Below, piece after piece: positions 54,469 through 62,443 of a DNA stretch of 64,000 bases. Position 1 is the stretch's first letter. The number at the start of each line of letters is the position of its first letter. The DNA is from Clostridium_AD sp050717545 (GTDB lineage Bacteria > Bacillota > Clostridia > Clostridiales > Clostridiaceae), in assembly GCF_050717545.1 (NCBI RefSeq), contig NZ_JBOITN010000040.1, positions 34,514-98,513 of the forward strand, read 5' to 3'. The translations under genes and the position numbers were made by a program. The notes beneath the pieces are model-generated. The model saw nothing but the letters and a program-made list of their open reading frames with translations. It was not told the origin of the DNA and ran no database searches.

Positions 54469-55473
54469 ATGGAGCATAATATTACACTTATACCTGGCGA
54501 CGGAATTGGGCCAGAGGTAACTTCGGCCACTGTTAAAGTTTTAGAAAAAAGTGGCGTTAAAATTAATTGGGAAATAGTACGTATGGGCTCAGGAGTTATA
54601 GAGGAGTTTAATACTCCTATGCCCCCTTATGTTTTAGAAAGCATCAAGAAGAATAAAATTGCACTTAAAGGACCTGTAACTACACCTGTAGGTAAGGGAT
54701 TTAAAAGCGTTAATGTTACATTGAGACAAGAGCTAAATCTTTATGCTAATATTAGGCCTATAAAAACACATGCTGGTGTACCATCAAAATTTACTGATGT
54801 GGATCTAATAATAGTTAGAGAAAACAGTGAAGATTTATATATAGGAATAGAGCACATGATAACAGAGGACATAGCTGAGAGCATAAAGATAATAAGTAAA
54901 AAAGCTAGCGATAGAATAGTAGAATATGCTTTCAAACTTGCAAAAGAGCAAAATAGAAAAGAAGTTATAGCTGTTCACAAAGCAAATATTATGAAACTTT
55001 CCGATGGACTATTTTTAAGATGTGCAAGAAGTGTTGCGCAGAAACATAAAGAGATAGCTTTTGGAGACGTTATAGTAGACGCTATGAGTATGAAGCTTGT
55101 AATGAACCCAGAAAGATATGATGTATTAGTAATGCCTAATTTATATGGAGATATACTCTCTGATATGGCAGCAGGACTAGTTGGCGGTCTTGGACTAGTT
55201 CCTGGAGCAAACATAGGAGAAGATGGCGCAGTTTTTGAGCCAGCTCATGGTTCAGCTCCAGATATAGCAGGCCAAAACATAGCAAATCCAACTGCATGTA
55301 TTCTCTCAGCAGTTATGATGCTTAGATACATAGGAGAACCTGCAGCAGCAGATAAAATAGAAAATGCTGTAGAAGCTGTTTTAAAAGAAGGAAAACACTT
55401 AACTTGTGATTTAGGTGGTACTACTGGAACTCGCGAGTTTACGCAAGTTGTTATAGAACAAATGGAAAAATGA
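54469..55473 (+). CDS. Isocitrate dehydrogenase
   Basis: 334 residues of the beta-decarboxylating dehydrogenase family: GDGIGPEVT, the substrate motif VTLRQELNLYANIRP, VRENSEDLYIG, and NLYGDILSDMAAG followed by AHGSAPDIAGQ. The short form with these loops is typical of NAD-linked isocitrate (or isopropylmalate/homoisocitrate) dehydrogenases; context decides for isocitrate. Product: 2-oxoglutarate for glutamate synthesis. It starts 4 bases after aconitase. Confidence 0.9.
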   Translation: MEHNITLIPGDGIGPEVTSATVKVLEKSGVKINWEIVRMGSGVIEEFNTPMPPYVLESIKKNKIALKGPVTTPVGKGFKSVNVTLRQELNLYANIRPIKTHAGVPSKFTDVDLIIVRENSEDLYIGIEHMITEDIAESIKIISKKASDRIVEYAFKLAKEQNRKEVIAVHKANIMKLSDGLFLRCARSVAQKHKEIAFGDVIVDAMSMKLVMNPERYDVLVMPNLYGDILSDMAAGLVGGLGLVPGANIGEDGAVFEPAHGSAPDIAGQNIANPTACILSAVMMLRYIGEPAAADKIENAVEAVLKEGKHLTCDLGGTTGTREFTQVVIEQMEK

Positions 55474-56147
55474 GAATAAATAAACTTCTTAGTAATTATG
55501 GCATTTGTTCAAGAACTGATGCAGCTAGACTTATTGGCGAGAATAGAATTATTGTAAATGGTAAGTTATGTATTCCTGGGCAGTGGGTAGAAATAGAGGA
55601 TGATATTCTTATAGATGATGAGCATATATCAGCTAACAAGAAGATTTATATTGCTTTAAATAAGCCAGTGGGGATTACTTGCACAGCAGCAAAAGCAGTA
55701 GCAAACAATATAATTGATTTTATGGATTATCCGCAGTATATATTTCCAGTTGGAAGATTAGATAAGGAGTCTCAGGGGTTAATACTTATGACCAATGATG
55801 GCGACTGGTCAAACAATATTTTGGATTCTGATAATGAACATGAGAAAGAGTATATAGTAACTTTGAACAAACCTTTTGATGATCTTTTTATAAAAGGAAT
55901 GTCGAAAGGGGTTCAAATTTGTGGTGTTAACACGAGGCCATGCAAAGTTATCAAAGCTTGTGATAATACTTTTAGGATTGTTCTTACTCAAGGATTAAAT
56001 AAGCAAATACGAAGAATGTCTAAAATGTTTGGATATACAGTTATAAGGCTAGAGAGAATTCGAATTATTAATATAAAAGTTGAGGGAATAGATATTGGGT
56101 CATGGCGACACCTTATGGAGAAAGAAGTAATTGAATTAGGTAAATAG
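55470..56147 (+). CDS. RsuA/RluF family pseudouridine synthase
   Basis: 225 residues. An S4 RNA-binding domain (MRINKLLSNYGICSRTDAARLIGENRI) precedes the catalytic domain with GRLDKESQGLILMTNDGD (catalytic Asp) and LTQGLNKQIRRMSKMFGY. RluF-type enzymes modify 23S rRNA near position 2604. Its ATG overlaps the stop of isocitrate dehydrogenase (ATGA), so it is translated as part of the citrate operon, an unrelated passenger. Confidence 0.92.
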   Translation: MRINKLLSNYGICSRTDAARLIGENRIIVNGKLCIPGQWVEIEDDILIDDEHISANKKIYIALNKPVGITCTAAKAVANNIIDFMDYPQYIFPVGRLDKESQGLILMTNDGDWSNNILDSDNEHEKEYIVTLNKPFDDLFIKGMSKGVQICGVNTRPCKVIKACDNTFRIVLTQGLNKQIRRMSKMFGYTVIRLERIRIINIKVEGIDIGSWRHLMEKEVIELGK

Positions 56148-56149
56148 AT

Positions 56150-56188
56150 AAAGGGTTTCTTAGTAGCTATACTAAGAAACCCTTTTGT
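56150..56188 (+). terminator. Terminator of the citrate operon
   Basis: AAAGGGTTTCTTAGTA and TACTAAGAAACCCTTT form a 16-bp stem. Confidence 0.85.
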
Positions 56189-56197
56189 GAATAATGC

Positions 56198-56219
56198 AGC
56201 TCCGCAGGAGATGATTTAA
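56198..56219 (+). repeat. Interspersed mini-repeat, copy 3
   Basis: AGCTCCGCAGGAGATGAT directly after the terminator, identical to the copies at 3220 and 63776. Confidence 0.7.
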
Positions 56220-56540
56220 TTATCTAGTTTTAAAAGTTAAACAGTCAGTTTCTGAGTATAAATTAACATTGTCACCATGAACTTCTATAGAGTTAGCCTT
56301 GCAGAGTTCATTAGAGTTATAGATGCAGGTCCCTACAGTGCAAGAAACTACGTCACATCCATTACTATTAGAATCTATGATATTTGTAAGAGAATTGTAG
56401 GCAAGACTATCTAAAAATGAAGCGCAGCAAGTATCAGAATCTTTTTTAGCACTTTTTCCACCAATATTTATTATGTTTGCAAAACATTTGTGTTCATTAT
56501 TATGTGAGCAATTTTCAACACCACAGCAAATTTTTGACAT
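56220..56540 (-). CDS. DUF1540 protein with two cysteine-rich repeats
   Basis: 106 residues. Two DUF1540 units, CCGVENCSHNNEHKCFANII (~5-24) and VSCTVGTCIYNSNELCKANS (~65-84), each with four conserved cysteines, are separated by TCCASF. The fold is probably metal binding; function unknown. Such proteins are common in spore formers. The start follows GGAGGAGA. Confidence 0.88.
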   Translation of the reverse strand: MSKICCGVENCSHNNEHKCFANIINIGGKSAKKDSDTCCASFLDSLAYNSLTNIIDSNSNGCDVVSCTVGTCIYNSNELCKANSIEVHGDNVNLYSETDCLTFKTR

Positions 56541-56883
56541 TATATCTCCTCCTTAATCTATCTACTAAGAAGTTTAACCCAAAATTAAAGAAATTATTTA
56601 TGAAAAATGAGCTGAATTAAATATTATAAGAATAAATCGGACCAAAATTTTTAATTCCTTTAAATTTGGGTGTTTATAAGCTATGGAATGTGATATAATA
56701 AAAATAATGTAGTAAAAATAAACATGTGTGTTCTAGAGAAAATTGAGTTGTTAATAAAAAACTAGGGAAATATTAAAGTTATATATAATTTTAAATCCCT
56801 TAAAGGCAAATGAAAAAAATAGGCTAGCATGCTGACTGGTTATTTTTTTAAGATGCCTAAATAGAAGAAAGAGGTGTCCTATC
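56541..56883. other. Intergenic region before the HNH-derived gene
   Basis: 343 AT-rich bases. A TATAAT at 56695 may be the promoter of the next gene. No other feature is supported. Confidence 0.3.
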
Positions 56884-57609
56884 ATTAAAAACGAAAATAG
56901 TAAAGTAGAAAACATTAAAGTAGAAACTACTAAGGTAGAAGTTAAACTTAATAAATATCAAACACTTGAAGAAGTTACTTATTTAAAAATAGTTAAAAAA
57001 GATGGCACAACCATTGACTGTAAAATAGATACAGAAGATTTACAAAGAGTATTAGCTAAAGGTCGTTGGTTTGCAGAGTGGAACAAAGCCTTTAATAATT
57101 TCTTAGCTCAAAACTTAGGAAGTTATTATATCGAAGAGAAAAAATATAGAAGAAAGCAAAGTTTGCAATCATTTATATTAGAGGTTCATCCAAAAGCACC
57201 TGTAAGACATATTAATGGAGACACTTTAGACAATAGAAAAAGTAATCTAGAGGTATATAACCAAAACACAATTAATGATTATGAGGAACATGATGAAGAT
57301 TCTGTTGACGTAATATTAAGAGACAGATATGGTAAAGAGAAAACAAGAACAATAATTGATAAAGAAGATTTGAACAGAGTAGTTAACAATGACTACACAT
57401 GGGTTTTATTTAAGAAAGACACTGAACCTTATGCAGTAGCAAATACTCCTGGTGGAAAAATTTATCTAAATAGATTTATAATGAGTACTACTGAAGATAT
57501 GGTTACTCATCCTATAAATCTTAATACATTAGACAACAGAAAAGCTAATTTAGAAAATAAAAATGCTAATGTTGAAGATGTTAAATTGGGCGAAGAAACT
57601 GAAAGTTAA
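56884..57609 (+). CDS. HNH-derived duplicated protein, apparent ATT start
   Basis: 241 residues if started at ATT 56884, with AAAGAGGTG about 8 bases ahead; ATC at 56881 is the alternative. The frame has no ATG, GTG or suitable TTG earlier, and the upstream stop is at 56833. Two homologous units follow: ~18-125 (DGTTIDCKIDTEDLQRVL ... VRHINGDTLDNRKSNLEV) and ~130-232 (EKTRTIIDKEDLNRVV ... VTHPINLNTLDNRKANLEN). The core is the HNH homing-endonuclease beta-beta-alpha motif, in which the usual DH is RH or TH, so catalysis is doubtful. A domesticated DNA-binding protein is one guess. Confidence 0.7.
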   Translation: MKNENSKVENIKVETTKVEVKLNKYQTLEEVTYLKIVKKDGTTIDCKIDTEDLQRVLAKGRWFAEWNKAFNNFLAQNLGSYYIEEKKYRRKQSLQSFILEVHPKAPVRHINGDTLDNRKSNLEVYNQNTINDYEEHDEDSVDVILRDRYGKEKTRTIIDKEDLNRVVNNDYTWVLFKKDTEPYAVANTPGGKIYLNRFIMSTTEDMVTHPINLNTLDNRKANLENKNANVEDVKLGEETES

Positions 57610-57619
57610 TAAATTTATA

Positions 57620-57662
57620 AAAACCAGTGTAGAAGATATTTCTATACTGGTTTTATTTTTTT
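57620..57662 (+). terminator. Terminator of the HNH-derived gene
   Basis: AAACCAGTGTAGAA and TTTCTATACTGGTTT form a stem followed by TATTTTTTTG. Confidence 0.85.
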
Positions 57663-57716
57663 GTGTAAATATATAAACTTTATAGCTTATGTAGTTTAAA
57701 AGTGTTAACGATGCAT

Positions 57717-57742
57717 ATAACAATTTGTTATGCTGTATAATA
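57717..57742. promoter_or_regulatory. Palindromic operator candidate, sulfur ABC operon
   Basis: ATAACAATTTGTTAT is a perfect ATAAC/GTTAT palindrome, followed by GCTGTATAAT. The same block recurs at 60519 in front of the reductase gene. Confidence 0.6.
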
Positions 57743-57828
57743 CTTGCTTATTATAAAAATACTAATATTATTTCATAATTATGATATAATTGATACAAAT
57801 TTAAAAAGATGATTGAATAAAAGGCGGT

Positions 57829-58611
57829 ATGATGGTGAATAAAAAAAGTACATATGAAAAGATATTAACTATTGGAACAGTACTTGTTATTTTTGCAATA
57901 TGGTTTATAGTAACCCAATTTGGGTGGGTTGATCCTAAATTAGTGCCATCTCCACAATCGGTATGGACTGCCTTGATTGATATTATGAAAAATGGGTACA
58001 AGAATTATACATTGCTACAGCATTTAGAAGCAAGTATGGAAAGGCTTATTATCGCTTTTTTTGCAGCGGCTGTTATTGCAGTACCTTTAGGTCTTGCCAG
58101 CGGTTACAATTCCAAGCTTAGGGCAATTTTTGAACCTATTATAGAATTTTATCGTCCACTTCCACCACTTGCTTATTATACACTTTTAGTTTTGTGGTTA
58201 GGGATTGAAAATGGTTCTAAGATTGTACTTTTATTATTAGCTTGCTTTGCACCAATTTATATTGCTTGCGTATCAGCAGTTATAAAAATAAAGGAAGATT
58301 ATATAAATAGCGCATACACTGTAGGGGCAAATAAACTACAAATATTTATTTATGTGATATTCCCGGCATGTTTACCTGATATATTCATGGGGCTTAGAAC
58401 GGCATTAGGTGTTGGATATACTACTTTGGTATCGGCTGAAATGGTTGCGGCAAGTTCTGGTATAGGATGGATGGTATTGGATGCAAGTCGATATTTGAGA
58501 AGTGATATTATTTTTCTTGGAATTATTATAATGGGGCTAACGGGTATTTTATTAGATAAGAGTATACAATTTATTGAACATAAGATTGTTCCTTGGAAAG
58601 GTAAAGAATAA
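57829..58611 (+). CDS. ABC transporter permease, sulfonate/taurine type
   Basis: 260 residues, six membrane helices. The EAA-type cytoplasmic loop (INSAYTVGANKLQIFIYVIFPACLPDIFMGLRTALG) and the N-terminal PSPQSVW signature match SsuC/TauC permeases. It forms the channel with the ATPase at 59694 and receives substrate from the lipoprotein at 58641. First gene of a three-gene operon. Confidence 0.9.
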   Translation: MMVNKKSTYEKILTIGTVLVIFAIWFIVTQFGWVDPKLVPSPQSVWTALIDIMKNGYKNYTLLQHLEASMERLIIAFFAAAVIAVPLGLASGYNSKLRAIFEPIIEFYRPLPPLAYYTLLVLWLGIENGSKIVLLLLACFAPIYIACVSAVIKIKEDYINSAYTVGANKLQIFIYVIFPACLPDIFMGLRTALGVGYTTLVSAEMVAASSGIGWMVLDASRYLRSDIIFLGIIIMGLTGILLDKSIQFIEHKIVPWKGKE

Positions 58612-58640
58612 AAAATATATTATAATTAGGGGTGGCAATT

Positions 58641-59678
58641 ATGAAGTTTAAAGATATATTAGCGAAGGTTATAATGACAACAGTGATAGCAACATTATTT
58701 GTAGGATGTGGAACTTCAAAAAGTGCAGAAAATAAAGAGGCTTCTTCAGGAGTACCTAAGGTGGTAAATATAGGTACTCAACAGATGCCTAATGATGAGA
58801 AAATTGCTATAGCAAAAGGTTTTTTTGAAGAAGAGCTTGGAGTGAAAGTTAATATTATTGAATTTAACGCAGGTGATATAAGAAATGCTCTTGTATCAAA
58901 AAATATTGATTTTGCCTTACTTGGTTCATCATCTGCAACACTTGGGATTGCAAGCGGTATTGATGTTCAAGTTATTTGGATACATGAAGTACTTGGTGAT
59001 GCAGAAAGATTGGTAGCTAAAAATAGTTCAAATATTAATTCTATAAATGATATTATAGGGAAGAAAGTTGCTACTCCATTTGCTACGACAGCACATTATA
59101 GCTTATTAAAGGCCTTGGAGTTAAATGGTATTTCCCAAAAAGATATAACACTACTTGATATGCAAATGCCAGAAGTATATGCAGCTTGGCAAAGAGGAGA
59201 CATTGATGCAGCTTATGCATGGGAACCTACACTCTCTAGCCTTTTAAAGGACGGTAAAACTATAATATCAAGTAAGGATATGGCTGGGAAAGGTGTTGTT
59301 ACATCTAATGTAGAGGTTGTTAGGCGAGAATTTGGTGAAAAGTATCCTAGCGTTGTAGCAAAGTATATAAAGGCTGTAAATAAATCTATTAAACTTTATA
59401 ATGAAAATCAAGTTGAGGCAGTTAAAACAATTTCTGGTGCATTTGAAATTACACAAAAGGAAGCATTAAAACAGATGCAGGGCTCTATTTGGCTTACTGC
59501 AGAGGAGCAATTAGATCCTGCTTATTTTGGAACAAGCGATAAGAAAGGTGAATTAGTAAATTCATTAAAAGATACAGCTGATTTTTTATATGAACAAAAA
59601 AGTCTTATGTCTGTACCTAAGTTATCTACTTTTGAAGAGGCAGTAAATCCATCATATATAGAAAATGCTTTAAAATAG
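58641..59678 (+). CDS. ABC transporter substrate-binding lipoprotein, sulfonate/taurine type
   Basis: 345 residues; ATG at 58641 after AGGGGTGG. A lipobox LFVGC (~24) follows the signal, so it is lipidated by Lgt. The SsuA/TauA fold shows NIGTQQMPNDEKIAIAKGFF, AWQRGDIDAAYAWEP and a C-terminal hinge region. It would bind sulfonates, taurine or a related organosulfur compound, though nitrate or thiamine-precursor types share the fold. Confidence 0.9.
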   Translation: MKFKDILAKVIMTTVIATLFVGCGTSKSAENKEASSGVPKVVNIGTQQMPNDEKIAIAKGFFEEELGVKVNIIEFNAGDIRNALVSKNIDFALLGSSSATLGIASGIDVQVIWIHEVLGDAERLVAKNSSNINSINDIIGKKVATPFATTAHYSLLKALELNGISQKDITLLDMQMPEVYAAWQRGDIDAAYAWEPTLSSLLKDGKTIISSKDMAGKGVVTSNVEVVRREFGEKYPSVVAKYIKAVNKSIKLYNENQVEAVKTISGAFEITQKEALKQMQGSIWLTAEEQLDPAYFGTSDKKGELVNSLKDTADFLYEQKSLMSVPKLSTFEEAVNPSYIENALK

Positions 59679-59693
59679 AAATGGGGAATTTTT

Positions 59694-60509
59694 ATGAAAG
59701 AAACATTAAAACGTAAAGAAAATTATGTTGTAACACTAAAAGATATAAATTTAATGTATTCTGGTGAGAAAGGTGAAGTTGTTGCCCTACAGGAGATAAA
59801 TTTAGACATAAAGGAAGGCGAATTTATATGTGTGCTTGGTCCATCAGGTTGTGGCAAAAGTACTTTACTCAAAATTCTTGCAGGTTTTCTTAAACCCTCA
59901 AAGGGCAAAGCTAAAATGGACAATGAACTTATTACCGGACCTGATTGGCATAAAGGTGTTGTTTTTCAAAGCCCTATCTTATATCCATGGTTAAATGTTA
60001 AGGATAATGTTGCTTTTGGTCTGAAAATGAGAAAGTTACCCAAAAATGAGATTGAGGAATTAACGGTTAAATATTTAGAACTTGTAGGTCTTAAAGGCTC
60101 GGAGAAGCATAAATCTTATGAGCTTTCTGGGGGTATGAAACAAAGAGCTTCCCTTGCAAGGGTTTTAGTAAATAAGCCTAGAATGATTTTAATGGATGAA
60201 CCATTTGGAGCATTAGATGCTTTAACAAGACGAAATATGCAAACTTTAATAAGAAAAATTTGGACTAAAACAAAAAATACTGTTTTCCTCATTACACATG
60301 ATGTTGATGAGGCGTTAGCACTTGCCACAAGGATTATTGTAATGTCAACCAGTCCGGGCAGAATACTTAAGGAATATAATATAGATTTCACTTATAACAC
60401 TTCAGGTGTGAATCATGAGAATGAAAGATTTACACCTGAATATATGGAGATAAGAGAAGAAATCTTAAACATTATCAATAGCCAAAATGATGAATTAAAG
60501 TTTTTATGA
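59694..60509 (+). CDS. ABC transporter ATPase, sulfonate/taurine type
   Basis: 271 residues, full length. Walker A GPSGCGKST (~52-60), Q-loop FQSPILYPW, signature LSGGMKQRAS (~147) and Walker B ILMDEPFGALD are intact, with H-loop LITHDVDEAL. It is the SsuB/TauB type that powers the permease. It lies 15 bases after the lipoprotein gene. Confidence 0.92.
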   Translation: MKETLKRKENYVVTLKDINLMYSGEKGEVVALQEINLDIKEGEFICVLGPSGCGKSTLLKILAGFLKPSKGKAKMDNELITGPDWHKGVVFQSPILYPWLNVKDNVAFGLKMRKLPKNEIEELTVKYLELVGLKGSEKHKSYELSGGMKQRASLARVLVNKPRMILMDEPFGALDALTRRNMQTLIRKIWTKTKNTVFLITHDVDEALALATRIIVMSTSPGRILKEYNIDFTYNTSGVNHENERFTPEYMEIREEILNIINSQNDELKFL

Positions 60510-60518
60510 ATTTCATGT

Positions 60519-60543
60519 ATAACAATTTGTAATACTGCATAAC
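60519..60543. promoter_or_regulatory. Palindromic operator candidate, reductase unit
   Basis: ATAACAATTTGTAAT then ACTGCATAAC. It matches the block at 57717 in 13-14 of 15 bases plus the CTG-ATAA extension. Confidence 0.6.
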
Positions 60544-60639
60544 TGATTGCTATTACAGAAACGTATAAGATTGTATTATAATTAACACATAGTTTGGCAT
60601 TAATTTAACAAAGACAAAATATTATATGGGGGCGTTAAC

Positions 60640-62340
60640 ATGAGCAAAAAATATTTAATAGTAGGCGGAGTTGCAGGTGGTGCATCAACGGCAGCCAGAC
60701 TCAGAAGACTTAGCGAAGAAGATCAAATAATAATGTTTGAAAGAGATTCAGACGTATCTTTTTCGAACTGCTGTCTGCCATACCACTTAAGTGGGATAGT
60801 AGAAGAAGCGGATAGTCTAGTGCTTATGCATCCAGATAAATTTTTAGCACAATACAATATAGAAGCTAGAATTCATAGTGAAGTTATAGATATAGACAGA
60901 GAGAAAAAAGAAGTAAAGGTTAAAAATACATTAACTGGAGCGCAGTATACAGAAAACTATGACAAGCTAATTTTATCTCCAGGTGCAAAGCCTATACTTC
61001 CTCCTATCAAAGGGATTGAAGATGTAAAGGTATTTACAGTAAGAAATGTTGTGGATATAGATAAACTTAATAAATATGTAAAGAAAATGGGAATAACGAA
61101 TATATCAGTAATAGGCGGAGGATTCATAGGAGTTGAAGTTGCTGAAAACCTAAAAGAAGCAGGAAACAATGTAACGTTAGTTGAAGCAATGTCACATATT
61201 ATGAAACCATTTGACTACGATATGGCTCAAATTCTTCACAAAGAAATGCGTGATAAGGGTGTAAACCTAATCGTAGGAGATAAAGTAAGTTCTTTTGAAA
61301 AGGATACTGTTGTTCTAGAATCGGGTAAAAAAATACAAGCACAAGCAGTGGTTATGTCTATTGGTGTACTTCCAGAAACTTCTCTTGCAGTTAAGGTTGG
61401 ACTTGAAATCGGAATAACAGGAGCTATAAAAGTAGATCAAAACTATAGAACTAGCGATAAGAACATATATGCAGTTGGAGATGCTATTGAAGTATATCAT
61501 GCACTCGCAGGAATACCTATTAAGTTATCATTAGCAGGTCCTGCTCAAAAACAAGCAAGACAAGCTGCTGACCATATGCACGGTAAAGTTGTAAGAAATA
61601 CAGGAGTTATAGGATCATCAGTAGTGAAATGTTTTGATTATAATGCAGCTTCAGTAGGCTTAAATGAAGAAATGATAGAGGCTCTTAAATTAAATATTAA
61701 TTATGAAGTAGCTAAGGTAATTCCAGGAGATAAAGTTGGAATAATGCCTGGTTGTGAGCCACTACATTTTAAGCTGATATTTGAAATTCCAACAGGAAAA
61801 GTATTAGGAGCTCAAGCAATTGGATTGGGAAATGTAGATAAGAGAATGGATGTAATTGCTACAGCTATTAAATTTGGAGCAACAGTAGATGATTTAAGAG
61901 ATTTAGAATTATGTTATGCACCACCATTCGGAACAGCTAAAGATGTAGTTAACTTTGCTGGATATGTAGCGACTAACTTATTACATGGTGCATTTAATCA
62001 AGTAAGTGAAAAAGACGTAAGAGGTTTAGTTGAAAGTAAAGCTTGTATAATAGATGTAAGAGAAAAAGGTGAATATGAATTAAGCCACATAACTTGCGCT
62101 AAGAATATACCACTTAGTGAAATAAGACAAAGAGTAGATGAAATACCAAAAGATCAACCAGTATATATGCATTGTAGAAGTGCACAAAGAAGCTACAATG
62201 CAGTAATGGCACTTCAAAATTTGGGGTATACAAACATTTACAATATTGCAGGTGGTTTTTTAGGAATATCCTTCTATGAATATTTCGATGATGTAACTAC
62301 TGGAAGAGAAAAAATAGTTACTGACTATAATTTCTTATAA
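60640..62340 (+). CDS. NADH-dependent persulfide / CoA-disulfide reductase with rhodanese domain
   Basis: 566 residues. The FAD-binding GGVAGGAST (9-17) and NAD-binding VIGGGFIGVEVAENL (~162) motifs of class III disulfide reductases are followed by the dimer domain and a C-terminal rhodanese (~468-555) with MHCRSAQRS. The active site is NCCLPYH (Cys44), with a second Cys45 where relatives usually have Gly. Such fusions reduce CoA or protein persulfides and feed sulfide into metabolism. It fits with the neighbouring sulfur transporters. Confidence 0.92.
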   Translation: MSKKYLIVGGVAGGASTAARLRRLSEEDQIIMFERDSDVSFSNCCLPYHLSGIVEEADSLVLMHPDKFLAQYNIEARIHSEVIDIDREKKEVKVKNTLTGAQYTENYDKLILSPGAKPILPPIKGIEDVKVFTVRNVVDIDKLNKYVKKMGITNISVIGGGFIGVEVAENLKEAGNNVTLVEAMSHIMKPFDYDMAQILHKEMRDKGVNLIVGDKVSSFEKDTVVLESGKKIQAQAVVMSIGVLPETSLAVKVGLEIGITGAIKVDQNYRTSDKNIYAVGDAIEVYHALAGIPIKLSLAGPAQKQARQAADHMHGKVVRNTGVIGSSVVKCFDYNAASVGLNEEMIEALKLNINYEVAKVIPGDKVGIMPGCEPLHFKLIFEIPTGKVLGAQAIGLGNVDKRMDVIATAIKFGATVDDLRDLELCYAPPFGTAKDVVNFAGYVATNLLHGAFNQVSEKDVRGLVESKACIIDVREKGEYELSHITCAKNIPLSEIRQRVDEIPKDQPVYMHCRSAQRSYNAVMALQNLGYTNIYNIAGGFLGISFYEYFDDVTTGREKIVTDYNFL

Positions 62341-62443
62341 TATTTCAGCGACCCAAAAGATGATTTAACATGAATCCAGCTGTTTATATTAATCCAGCTG
62401 GATTTATATTAAAATGAAAATAAATATAGAAAGGAAATGAGAT

